Assembly (NCBI GenBank): GCA_030605085.1
Contig: JAUWBH010000078.1
Coordinates: forward strand, 1 to 25,274
Length of the DNA stretch: 25,274 nucleotides
Direction of reading: 5' to 3'
Origin: Promethearchaeota archaeon
Lineage (GTDB): Archaea > Asgardarchaeota > Lokiarchaeia > Sigynarchaeales > SOKP01
The position numbers and the translations under genes are program-made. This document shows, in pieces, positions 8,531 to 16,211 of the stretch (positions are counted from its first letter, which is position 1; each line of letters starts with the position of its first letter). Below the pieces are notes generated by a model. It was not told the origin of the DNA and made no database searches. It worked only from the letters and a program-made list of their open reading frames with translations.

Positions 8531-9637
8531 TTAAGATTTTTCCATTCTAGCCAATTCTGCTTTTTTATCCATAATAGCCTTGTATGTCGCTGCTGTATTT
8601 AAGGGAGGAATAGTCTCTTCCTCCTTTTTCTTAAGAGATATCGCATCGTTAGGACATGTAGGAATACATACTCCACAGCCAATACAACGATCTCGATTAA
8701 CTGTAGATATATCATCAATGATAGATATTGCATCCATATTACAACGATCTTCACATGCACCACAGCCTACACAGACATCAGAGTCTACTTCGGCATAAAA
8801 GTTGGTGGCGAAGAAAGGAGCCGGAATTTCCAACCTTTTCTGATTGGTTAAAACTTCGCAGCAACATCCACAACATAGGCACATGCAGAAAGGACGTTGA
8901 GAATTTCCTGGTTGTAGAACTAGATCCGCTTCTTCTGCTTTTTCTAAGATTTCGAGGGCTTTTTCCTTGGATATTAATCGATTAAGGCCCTTTTCATGAA
9001 AAGTTAAGGCTGCTGTTCTGAACGAAAAACATATCTCGCGCATATCCGTTTTTTTACACGGTTCTCCAAGGAGATCCGTTACTTGTCGGCATACACATTC
9101 TTGAACTCCTATAGGTTCACCAATATTCTCGATCATACTTTTCAAATCATCATAAGTGGCGATGCTTTGTTCAGGAGTAATACTTTGCTCAATAGGAATT
9201 GTTCTTAATTGAGGGATTTTAGTTCTGTTAAATTCTTGTTGAAAGAACGCTTCCTCAAGATATTGCTCAAAGTCTAAAACAAATTCTTTAGTAAGACGAT
9301 TTAACTGGTATTCAAACATTCCTATTACTAAAGCTGCGGCAGCATAAAATTTCTCTTCTCCTCTTTTTCCATGATTAATTAGTCCTTTATGGTACATCTC
9401 ATCCAACTTATTTTCAAGTTCTTCAATTGTAATGCCGCTTTTTTTTACCCTACGATAAATTTTTTTTAAGGGGTCTGGCATAAAATTCAAACTCAATGCG
9501 AGCTTTGCTTCTTCTGGAGTGAAAAGATGTTTCAACACTTTCAATTCTACGCCCGATTCGGTGGCAGGGAATCCAATAGGCATACTATCGAGATGCTTTT
9601 GTAACTCTCGATAAACTTCCATACTTTCTTCAGACAT
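8531..9637 (-). CDS. Winged-helix / Cys-rich / 2[4Fe-4S] ferredoxin fusion, paralogue 1
   Basis: 368 residues, first of the three paralogues in transcription order. It has a helical N-terminus (LFTPEEAKLAL is shared with paralogue 2), a CVCRQ motif in the middle, and a Cys cluster CMCLCCGCCCE. The C-terminal motifs are CVGCGACEDRCN (Pro after the last Cys replaced by Asn) and CIGCGVCIPTCP. GGTGAT lies ~9 bases before the ATG, a credible ribosome binding site. It is separated by 57 bases from the regulator gene upstream, so all four genes may be one transcript. The Cys-rich middle suggests an extra Fe-S or multi-metal site between DNA-binding-like and electron-transfer domains. Confidence 0.85.
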   Translation of the reverse strand: MSEESMEVYRELQKHLDSMPIGFPATESGVELKVLKHLFTPEEAKLALSLNFMPDPLKKIYRRVKKSGITIEELENKLDEMYHKGLINHGKRGEEKFYAAAALVIGMFEYQLNRLTKEFVLDFEQYLEEAFFQQEFNRTKIPQLRTIPIEQSITPEQSIATYDDLKSMIENIGEPIGVQECVCRQVTDLLGEPCKKTDMREICFSFRTAALTFHEKGLNRLISKEKALEILEKAEEADLVLQPGNSQRPFCMCLCCGCCCEVLTNQKRLEIPAPFFATNFYAEVDSDVCVGCGACEDRCNMDAISIIDDISTVNRDRCIGCGVCIPTCPNDAISLKKKEEETIPPLNTAATYKAIMDKKAELARMEKS

Positions 9638-9694
9638 TTTTTAATTATCACCATTAACAATTAATTTGCTTATTAAATATTCAGACCATATTTG

Positions 9695-10468
9695 CTATAT
9701 TAAAATTGACAATTCTTCTTTTAATCCATGTAGAAATCTCAAGGCTTTTAGTCCGTTTAATGTAATTAAGTATTTTTTATCTTCTTGCTTAACATATTTT
9801 GCTTTGATGAGTTTCTCTATATGAAATAGCAAGTGTCCAGCTTTAATCCCAATTTCTACCTCTAATTGACTATAAAATTTCCCACCTTTACTTAGATTTT
9901 TTAAGATTTTCAATCTTACAACGTTGGAAAGAGGTTTTAACAAGTCATTTATTTCCTCTTCATTTTCAAATTCTAAAAAGGTTTTAGATGTTTGTTCCAA
10001 AACAATTAATTCTTCTGAGTATTTTATTGACAATTCATTTGAAGCATTTATTAAATCCTTTAGTAATATAAATATGTTAGCTGCGTTCTTTAAGCATTCG
10101 TTATTGGGACATAATTTTACGCCTGGATTTGTTTCTAACATTTTCATATATTGATTGATTTTTGCTAGAGCAGAGTTTGATCCTTTGTCCGCGTAAGTTC
10201 TTAAAACGCGAAAAATCAATTTCTCAATTAAAGTCGTACATTCATTTAAGACCTTACAATCTTGAGCTCTGTTATCTAAAAAAAATTGCAGATTTTCATC
10301 AGAACTTTTAGTTAAATGGAGTAAAGAGTTCTCTTGAATTTTCCATTTTTTTAATACTTCAAACTCATTTTTCATATTTAAAATGATATCTTGTAGGCCT
10401 GTAAACTTTTTATTTAGTTCATTCAATTGTTTATTAATATCCAACAGAATTTTCTCTGAATTTTCCAT
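9695..10468 (-). CDS. Winged-helix (ArsR-like) transcriptional regulator with coiled-coil N-terminus
   Basis: 257 residues from ATG 10468. A TTG at 10507 would add 13 hydrophobic residues and is less likely. The N-terminal half is coiled-coil and helical, with a CPNNEC motif in the middle. The last ~90 residues form an ArsR/MarR-like winged helix: LSNVVRLKILKNL (helix 1), FYSQLEVEIG (helix 2), GHLLFHIEKLIKAKYV (recognition helix), then the wing and a terminal helix. It probably controls its own operon with the three Fe-S proteins downstream, or the divergent crotonase gene. A TATA-like box TTTATAATTA lies ~25 nt upstream of the ATG. The stop is TAG. Confidence 0.8.
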   Translation of the reverse strand: MENSEKILLDINKQLNELNKKFTGLQDIILNMKNEFEVLKKWKIQENSLLHLTKSSDENLQFFLDNRAQDCKVLNECTTLIEKLIFRVLRTYADKGSNSALAKINQYMKMLETNPGVKLCPNNECLKNAANIFILLKDLINASNELSIKYSEELIVLEQTSKTFLEFENEEEINDLLKPLSNVVRLKILKNLSKGGKFYSQLEVEIGIKAGHLLFHIEKLIKAKYVKQEDKKYLITLNGLKALRFLHGLKEELSILI

Positions 10469-10661
10469 TTTATTTTTACTAAAGGTAATTATAAATGAAA
10501 TTAGCAAAATGGCACTTAAACTATATTAATTTATACTTTTATTTAAAGTTTATAGAAAAATATAGTGGAAGGGTAACTTTTATATAGTTTAAATTATAAG
10601 AGTATCATACTAAAATAAATAAAAGCAATTAATCTATACAAATCCAAAATAATAAAAAGAG

Positions 10662-11411
10662 TTGTTGAAATTGGCTGAAAATGATTATAAATTTATTGAA
10701 CTTAAGAAAAAAGGTAAGATTTGTATTCTTAGATTAAATCGTCCAGAAAAGAAAAATGCTATGAGTTTCGATATGCGTTCTGAGATTATTAAGGCTTTAA
10801 ATCACCTTAAGGAAGATAATAAGATTAAATGCGTAATACTCTATGGTGGTGAAGAAATATTCACTGCTGGGTTTGATAGAGACGAAGTTCAAGCAGTAAT
10901 CCAAGGGACAGGTGATATACAAAGATTTGTGGATTCGAATAACCTATTCCATCATACAATTCTGGAATTTCCAAAGTTAATGATTGCGGCTATAAATGGT
11001 TATGCTTTAGCCGGAGGTTTTGATCTTTCTGTACTTTGCCATCTCCGTATCGCTTCAAGAACAGCTATGTTTGGCCATCCTGAGATTGGATTTGGAGCGT
11101 GTCCTCTCTTCTTTCCGTATATGGCCCTTGTTGGAAGAGGCAAAGCGCTTGAGCTTACATTAAATACTACGACTCGAGATAAATTTATTACTGCAGAGGA
11201 AGCGTATCGCCTGAACATTGTTAATAAATTAGTAGAGCCTGGCGAAGTTTTAGACGAAGCAATTAAAATGGCAAAGCAAATACTCAAATCCCCTGCGTTA
11301 GCAATCACCCAATTACTTCAAGTAAATAACGTATATTTAGATCGTGTGAAAGCCTTTGATACTGAAATCGATACTATAATTAAAAGTACAAGTTTTTTTT
11401 CAGGAAAGTAA
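10662..11411 (+). CDS. Enoyl-CoA hydratase/isomerase (crotonase) family protein
   Basis: 249 residues, normal crotonase length. Oxyanion-hole segments are AMSFDMR...TAGFDRDE and AAINGYALAGGFDLS. The position of the first catalytic Glu of classical hydratases (rat Glu144) is Asp121 here; the second (Glu164) is kept as E141 in GHPEIGFG. Asp at the first position is typical of dienoyl-CoA isomerases, so isomerisation is at least as likely as hydration. TTG at 10662 is the only sensible start. A TATA-like TTTATATAG lies at 10578-10586. The gene is divergent from the winged-helix regulator and may be under its control. Expected pathway: fatty-acid or aromatic acyl-CoA turnover. Confidence 0.88.
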   Translation: MLKLAENDYKFIELKKKGKICILRLNRPEKKNAMSFDMRSEIIKALNHLKEDNKIKCVILYGGEEIFTAGFDRDEVQAVIQGTGDIQRFVDSNNLFHHTILEFPKLMIAAINGYALAGGFDLSVLCHLRIASRTAMFGHPEIGFGACPLFFPYMALVGRGKALELTLNTTTRDKFITAEEAYRLNIVNKLVEPGEVLDEAIKMAKQILKSPALAITQLLQVNNVYLDRVKAFDTEIDTIIKSTSFFSGK

Positions 11412-11472
11412 TTTCATCCTTCTTTTTTTTATACTTTTATTAAAAAAAATATTTAATGCGTTAGAAAAAACT

Positions 11473-11589
11473 TTAATCGCTTTTTAAGAGTTTGCTTAAC
11501 ACACTTTCTACGCCACTGGGCATGAAAATTACTATTTTTTGGGACGGATCTTGTGAAATGTCACGAATGGTTTGAAGCGTTCTTAACTA
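11473..11589 (-). pseudogene. Stomatin C-terminus beyond an in-frame TAG
   Basis: TAG (11587-11589, minus strand) is followed in the same frame by LRTLQTIRDISQDPSQ, then KIVIFMPSGVESVLSKLL, ending at TAA 11473-11475. Archaeal stomatins have Gln at the TAG position (ALQLRTLQT), so one CAG to TAG change explains it. There are no frameshifts or other stops. It is either a fresh nonsense mutation or a read-through product. Confidence 0.8.
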
Positions 11590-12258
11590 AATCGCGCCGG
11601 GATATTCTGCTAAAAGTCGGGCAGCGTCACGTAGGTTCATGGCTGCCTCTACTTCTCCTTCTGCGCTAATAATCGCTGCGCGCTTTTCTCTTTCCGCCTC
11701 TGCTTGAGCGGCCATTGCTCTCTTCATTACATCAGGTAGTTCAATTTCTTGTATTTTAATACTTGTGATGTCGACTCCCCAATCGTTCGTATCGGTATCT
11801 ACGATTTTGCTAATGTCTTCTGCAATTCTTTCCCTCTCAGTTAAGATGTTGTCAAGTTCCATGCTACTCAACACACCTCTAAGCGCTGCTTGAGTGTATT
11901 GCCGAACAGCGAAATGGTAGTTTTCTATTTTTATAAGGGCGTCCTCGGGGCTTATTACCTTAAAATACACAACAGTATTCACGATAACGGGAATATTATT
12001 TTTTGTAATTACCTCTTGACGAGGGATGTCCGCCGTTACGATTCTTAAAGACATGACCCTTGATTTCTCGAATAGTGGTAACACATATGAGACGCCTGGA
12101 CCTACAGTTCTCTTATACCTTCCCAACCGAAAAACTACTAGCCGTTCGTATTCTAAAACAATTCTAATGCCGGTTAATAACCATATTAATATAATAATCC
12201 CAAAAATTACTATTAAAACATAGAGAGCAATTAAGATTCCTAACATTTGATATATCAC
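11587..12258 (-). CDS. SPFH/stomatin-family membrane protein, cut short by an in-frame TAG
   Basis: 223 residues to the stop. An N-terminal membrane helix (residues ~5-28) is followed by the SPFH/band-7 domain: LEYERLVVFRLGRY, PGVSYVLPLFEKS, TKNNIPVIVNTVVYFKV, YTQAALRGVLSSMELD, and the coiled-coil start MAAQAEAEREKRAAIISAEGE. Stomatins are oligomeric membrane scaffolds, often paired with a NfeD protease, which is not seen here. The frame continues past the TAG for another 37 codons of family-like sequence to TAA at 11473, giving a normal ~261-residue length. See the separate entry and finding. Confidence 0.9.
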   Translation of the reverse strand: MIYQMLGILIALYVLIVIFGIIILIWLLTGIRIVLEYERLVVFRLGRYKRTVGPGVSYVLPLFEKSRVMSLRIVTADIPRQEVITKNNIPVIVNTVVYFKVISPEDALIKIENYHFAVRQYTQAALRGVLSSMELDNILTERERIAEDISKIVDTDTNDWGVDITSIKIQEIELPDVMKRAMAAQAEAEREKRAAIISAEGEVEAAMNLRDAARLLAEYPGAI

Positions 12259-12460
12259 TTAGATTCACCTCTAGAAGTTTTCGTCTAGTTGATTTAAGTT
12301 TACATCTAAAATATAAAAAGTTTTTCTTTTAATTTAAGGAAGAATCTAAATTTTCAATACTATATAAAGTTTAAAGCCAATTGAAAAATGTATGCTACCA
12401 ATTTTTCGACAAATGAGTAGGGATATATACTTATTCCACATTAAACAGTTTCTCTTTAAT

Positions 12461-13240
12461 TTATCGGATAAAATTTCTAAAGAAATTCACTACTCCATGA
12501 CAATTGCATGTTGTTGCAATAATTAGATTAAATTCTTCATTTGATATTATATCTAATTTTTCTTCGAGGTTTTTTAAAATGTGATTAATATCTTCAACTT
12601 TAAGTCCGCCTAATCCTGGACTTAACTGATGACTCTCAATTATGATAATTATTCTTGGAATATTTTCTTCTAATATTATAAAATTATTGTATACTTTATA
12701 GTAGTTTTTTAAATATCTTGTAATCGTTAACGACTTTTCTCTATTAAAATTTGGGCAATAATTCTCGGGACCAAAACAATTATCAGGACAAACCTCATCA
12801 ATTTTGGCGTGGGATAAATAAGCTACTCCTTGTTCCAAACTATGTGTTAATAACAACTCCTCACTAACACTGTTGGCAAATTTAATTGTTAAATCTTCAT
12901 CTGACTTTAAATTAATATTTGCTTCCTCACGTAGAAAGATTTCTATGATCAGAGCTGACAAATGAATAGGGATAACAGGAATAACATATTCAGGCTTAAC
13001 TTTTACAAGAAGTTCATTAATTATAGAAATATCATGGATGAGGAGGAAAACTTCTCCAGTTTCAATTTTTTCCATTTTTGAGTAAAAGTTATCAACTTTT
13101 TCAAATTTTCGGGTTGCGTAATCAGAACAAAAACATTTAGGATTATTGTCGATTATAATTATTTTATATCCGTTCTTTATCCCAAAATCCAAGGCTTTTT
13201 TTCCAAATTTGCCCCCTCCAGCAATAATTAATGTACTCAT
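12461..13240 (-). CDS. Rossmann-fold protein with a central Cys cluster, function unknown
   Basis: 259 residues. The N-terminus is a dinucleotide-binding beta-alpha-beta unit: GGGKFG at 8-13 with Asp31 at the end of strand 2 (IIIIDNN), which suggests NAD preference. CFCSD (36-40) and C151-x3-C155-x6-C162 (in CPDNCFGPENYC) suggest a bound metal or Fe-S cluster. A late CNC motif (245-247) could add ligands. I do not recognise a named family. It lies 43 bases after the acyl-CoA synthetase gene on the same strand and is probably co-transcribed, so a redox or sensing role tied to CoA metabolism is possible. Confidence 0.7.
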   Translation of the reverse strand: MSTLIIAGGGKFGKKALDFGIKNGYKIIIIDNNPKCFCSDYATRKFEKVDNFYSKMEKIETGEVFLLIHDISIINELLVKVKPEYVIPVIPIHLSALIIEIFLREEANINLKSDEDLTIKFANSVSEELLLTHSLEQGVAYLSHAKIDEVCPDNCFGPENYCPNFNREKSLTITRYLKNYYKVYNNFIILEENIPRIIIIIESHQLSPGLGGLKVEDINHILKNLEEKLDIISNEEFNLIIATTCNCHGVVNFFRNFIR

Positions 13241-13283
13241 CTATATGAATGAAAATTATTTAAAATTATCCGGTATCTTAAGT

Positions 13284-14807
13284 TTAATCGTTGCTTTTTG
13301 TTGTAGATTTAGAATTAATGAATTTTTGATAGTTATGTAGCTTTTTTAGTACGATTGGCGCTATTTCGAGGTGTCCTCCGACTACTAAAATTTTATTTTC
13401 ATCATATACTTCATAAACGGGATTAGTAAAATCTGAACTAAATGCAATATAAATAATCCTTTTGTCAGGGTGTTTAAGACACATATTAATCTCGTTTTCT
13501 ATAGATTCTTTCATTCTTTTACTAATCACCGGTAACATCATATCCTTCAACTTTTTTCCATATTCATTCAACGGTTTCATTGATTTTATTCTTTCACTAA
13601 ATGAAGCAGAGGTCATTGTAAATAATACATCGAAACACCCGGAATTTAACATTAATTCAGTAATCTTTTGATAAAGAGTTTCATCATTTGTTGCAACCAT
13701 ATCAACAGGATTGTTGTGGGACCAATAAAACGGGAGTAAATTTGAAATATCTTCAATAAGTTTGGGACCGTTTGGTTCTGTAGTCAGATCGACAACATTG
13801 ATACCCTGCCTTTCACAAAGATCAGTAAGATGAACAACGAAACCACCTCCGCCACTAATAATTCCTGCACGCAAACGGTCGCTGTTAGGGAGTGGTAATA
13901 AATATTGTGCACCTTTAATCAAATGTATGAATTCCATTATTGAATCAGTATATATCACACCAGTTTGTTTAAAAACGGATTTATAAATATTTAATGACCC
14001 TGCAATTGAACCAGTATGACTATTCGCTGCTCTGGCACCAGTTTTAGTAAGCCCTGCTTTAAGAAAAACAATCGGTTTTACTTTTGTAGTTTCTAAGCAA
14101 ATTTCCTTAAATCTTGAACCTGCCCGTAGACCCTCCGCAAATAAGGCAATAACTTTCGTTTCTTTGTCTTGAGCATAGTATTCTAAATAATCTTCTAAGG
14201 TTAAAGAAGCTTCATTCCCACTCGATACAAAATATCTAACCTTATTTAAAGCACTACATAAAATGCTTCCTATAGTTCCGGATTGAGAGACTATTGACAA
14301 ATTTCCGGGTCTTAACATCATAAATCCAAATCCTAAATGTAAAGGGGATGTTTTATCATGTGACGTATACAATCCCATAGAATTTGGACCTACAAAAATT
14401 AAACCTCCTTTTTCAGCAACTTTAACTAACTCTTTATTTTGTTTTTGTCTTTCTTCGGTTTTCACTTCGCCAAATCCCGCTGTGATTATAACTGCTGCTT
14501 TAATGTCAGATTCAATAGATTGTTTTATCGAATCTATGACTGCATTTGGAGGAACGACAATACCAACGAGATCAATTTGCTCTGGGCATTTTTCGATGGT
14601 TGGATAAACATCAATCCCGACTATTTTCTTCTTTTCATATTTTGGATTAGGATTTATTGCGTAGATTTTCTTCGTAAATCCACAGCTTAAAACACTCATT
14701 ACCACAAACGAACCAATCTTCCTCATCTTATCCGTAGCGCCGATTATAGCAATATTCTTTGGATTAAACATAACTTTCATTAAATCTAACTTTTCTTCAA
14801 TATTCAT
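13284..14807 (-). CDS. NDP-forming acyl-CoA synthetase, alpha-type subunit
   Basis: 507 residues. The order is CoA-binding Rossmann domain (FNPKNIAIIGAT near residue 14), then two succinyl-CoA-ligase-like domains. FVGPNSMGLY (138-147) and SIVSQSGTIGS (171-181) are family motifs. H264 in NSHTGSIAGS is the phosphohistidine that relays phosphate from acyl-phosphate to NDP. The C-terminal third contains GIISGGGGFVVHLTD. Archaeal ADP-forming acyl-CoA synthetases convert acyl-CoA, ADP and phosphate to acid, CoA and ATP. The ATP-grasp beta subunit is not fused or adjacent, so it must come from elsewhere. Start ATG 14807. Confidence 0.9.
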   Translation of the reverse strand: MNIEEKLDLMKVMFNPKNIAIIGATDKMRKIGSFVVMSVLSCGFTKKIYAINPNPKYEKKKIVGIDVYPTIEKCPEQIDLVGIVVPPNAVIDSIKQSIESDIKAAVIITAGFGEVKTEERQKQNKELVKVAEKGGLIFVGPNSMGLYTSHDKTSPLHLGFGFMMLRPGNLSIVSQSGTIGSILCSALNKVRYFVSSGNEASLTLEDYLEYYAQDKETKVIALFAEGLRAGSRFKEICLETTKVKPIVFLKAGLTKTGARAANSHTGSIAGSLNIYKSVFKQTGVIYTDSIMEFIHLIKGAQYLLPLPNSDRLRAGIISGGGGFVVHLTDLCERQGINVVDLTTEPNGPKLIEDISNLLPFYWSHNNPVDMVATNDETLYQKITELMLNSGCFDVLFTMTSASFSERIKSMKPLNEYGKKLKDMMLPVISKRMKESIENEINMCLKHPDKRIIYIAFSSDFTNPVYEVYDENKILVVGGHLEIAPIVLKKLHNYQKFINSKSTTKSND

Positions 14808-15014
14808 GAGTATTGTCCTTAAGTCTACAATGTTTATTGAAAATTATTTTTTAAATAGATAGATGAGTAAAGAATTAATTGCCTAATAATCTTCTTAAAC
14901 TCCATAATTTATTTACATTCATGAAAGTAGATTTTCTACCATTTATTGAAATTTTTTGTAGATATAAGAAAAAAATAAAACTAATTAAAAAACGGCATTT
15001 TTAAATATAATATC

Positions 15015-15167
15015 ATGTCTCAAAATAACAAAAGATATAGAACCGATAAAATTCATTCAAAAAGTTTAGAAAGAAACCCCATCGATACCCCTGCTGATCG
15101 TTCTGATGAATTTAACCCTAATTTTTCTTTACCATTTATACTTAACTTTTTTAACATTTTATTGTAA
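15015..15167 (+). CDS. Possible 50-residue protein or gene remnant
   Basis: ATG 15015 to TAA 15167. It is polar at the N-terminus (MSQNNKRYRTDKIHS) and hydrophobic at the end (FILNFFNILL). An A/T-rich TATA-like stretch is only ~10 nt upstream of the ATG. No family is recognised. It may be a chance ORF. Confidence 0.25.
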   Translation: MSQNNKRYRTDKIHSKSLERNPIDTPADRSDEFNPNFSLPFILNFFNILL

Positions 15168-15296
15168 CTCTAAGAAATTCTTCAAGATTTTCATTTCATG
15201 TGCTTCATTTGTATTGATTCGGGATGAAGCCAAAAATTCTTTAATGTGAACTCCCATAATAGTGCCATCATCTGTTGTATCAAAAAAATTATATAT
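15159..15296 (-). pseudogene. Possible small gene remnant
   Basis: An open minus-strand frame of ~45 codons reads FDTTDDGTIMGVHIKEFLAS, then SRINTNEAHEMKILKNFLELQ and TAA at 15159. The composition looks like protein rather than noise, but there is no start except an internal ATG near 15263. I suspect the tail of a lost gene. Confidence 0.25.
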
Positions 15297-15299
15297 TTA
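15288..15299 (+). promoter_or_regulatory. TATA-like box of the vapBC operon
   Basis: A TATATTTAA-type box centred ~33 nt before ATG 15327, preceded by an A-run that could serve as BRE. Confidence 0.35.
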
Positions 15300-15326
15300 A
15301 GATATTATTTATATTGTAGATAAGAA

Positions 15327-15569
15327 ATGACAGAAATAAAACTTACAATTCCGGTATCTTTATATGAAAAAATGAAAAAATACCCCGAAATAAAATGGGA
15401 TTCAATTGCTCAATCAGCTTTAGAACGTTACATAGAAAGAATTGAAGTCACTGAAAAGATTGCATCAAATAGTAAGCTAACAATAGATGATGTCGAAGAC
15501 ATAAGCAATGAAATTACTAAGAAAAGCTGGCAAAAGCATAAAGAATATCTTGAAAAATTAAAAAAATGA
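15327..15569 (+). CDS. VapB-type antitoxin
   Basis: 80 residues. The N-terminus ITLPVSL-like beta strand (KLTIPVSLYEKMKKYPEIKWDSIA) followed by two helices resembles a ribbon-helix-helix DNA-binding domain of archaeal antitoxins. The charged C-terminal half would wrap the toxin. Its TGA stop overlaps the ATG of the PIN gene (ATGA, 15566-15569), the classical translationally coupled antitoxin-toxin layout. As in known pairs, it likely represses its own promoter. Confidence 0.8.
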   Translation: MTEIKLTIPVSLYEKMKKYPEIKWDSIAQSALERYIERIEVTEKIASNSKLTIDDVEDISNEITKKSWQKHKEYLEKLKK

Positions 15570-16030
15570 AGCTTATTATTGATACCAATGTATTAATCTC
15601 TAGCTTATTAAAAGACTCAACAACTAGAGAACTGCTTCTCAATGAATCATTCGAATTTTATTTACCCGAAATAGTTTTGAGGGAGGTAAATAAATATCTT
15701 CCATATATAATTCAAAAATCGAAACTAAGCGAAGAAGGTATAAAGAATCTTCTAAATATAATTCTCGAAAATCTACATTTAGTTCCAATTGATGAATATG
15801 AAGGAAAAATGGATGAAGGAATGGAGATCATAGGAAAAATAGATGAAAAGGATACTCAGTTCATAGGTCTAGCCTTAGCAATAAAAAACGATGGAATATG
15901 GTCAAATGATAAACATTTTGATAAGCAGGAGAAAATCCAAGTTTATAAAACGATTGATATCATCGATCTCTTAGAGAAGAAATCTGGAAAAGAAACTGAA
16001 AAGCATGAAAAAGAAAATGAAGATAATTAA
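15566..16030 (+). CDS. VapC-type PIN-domain ribonuclease toxin
   Basis: 154 residues. The PIN acidic residues are visible: D6 in IIDTNVLI, E40 in LREVNKYL, D96 in KIDEKDTQFIGLALA and D115 in IWSNDKHF. These bind Mg for RNA cleavage. The first ~135 residues are the PIN domain; a Lys/Glu-rich tail follows. It is translationally coupled to the antitoxin upstream by a 4-base overlap. VapC toxins usually cut tRNA or rRNA; the target here is unknown. It sits at the left edge of the proposed conflict locus. Confidence 0.9.
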   Translation: MKLIIDTNVLISSLLKDSTTRELLLNESFEFYLPEIVLREVNKYLPYIIQKSKLSEEGIKNLLNIILENLHLVPIDEYEGKMDEGMEIIGKIDEKDTQFIGLALAIKNDGIWSNDKHFDKQEKIQVYKTIDIIDLLEKKSGKETEKHEKENEDN

Positions 16031-16159
16031 GAGTTATAATTCTAAGAAATTTATGTCATTAAAGTCGTTTCGTAATAAATTTATGCATAATCTTAAACCA
16101 GTAACAAAAAAGAATGCTGAAGACTCATTTTTTCTATCAAAAAAATTAATACATAAAAT

Positions 16160-16182
16160 GATCCAAAATGTTGTTTTGGATC
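16160..16182. terminator. Perfect 9-bp hairpin between convergent genes
   Basis: GATCCAAAA (16160-16168) pairs with TTTTGGATC (16174-16182) around a 5-base loop. It lies between the vapC stop and the stop of the minus-strand gene at 16212, a natural place for a bidirectional terminator, and short T/A-rich runs lie on either side. Confidence 0.5.
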
Positions 16183-16211
16183 TTAAATCCAGTTTTTGAT
16201 GTGTTCTTAAT

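Larger units (their letters stand above)
14808..15326. other. 519-base spacer with two possible micro-ORFs
   Basis: The boundary between metabolic and accessory parts of the window. It holds a 50-codon plus-strand ORF (15015-15167) and, overlapping its end antisense, a minus-strand open stretch (15159-15296). Neither is preceded by a convincing ribosome binding site. The right end contains the vapBC promoter. Confidence 0.5.

Noticed and set aside
4941..9697. UAG reassigned to a sense codon throughout the genome
   Set aside because: The Gfo/Idh gene and the winged-helix regulator both end in TAG at the expected protein length, and read-through would only add short nonsense tails, so TAG still works as a stop here.
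16005..16199. 64-codon lysine-rich plus-strand ORF overlapping the vapC end
   Set aside because: It overlaps vapC, contains the terminator-like hairpin, and its composition is what random A-rich DNA would give.
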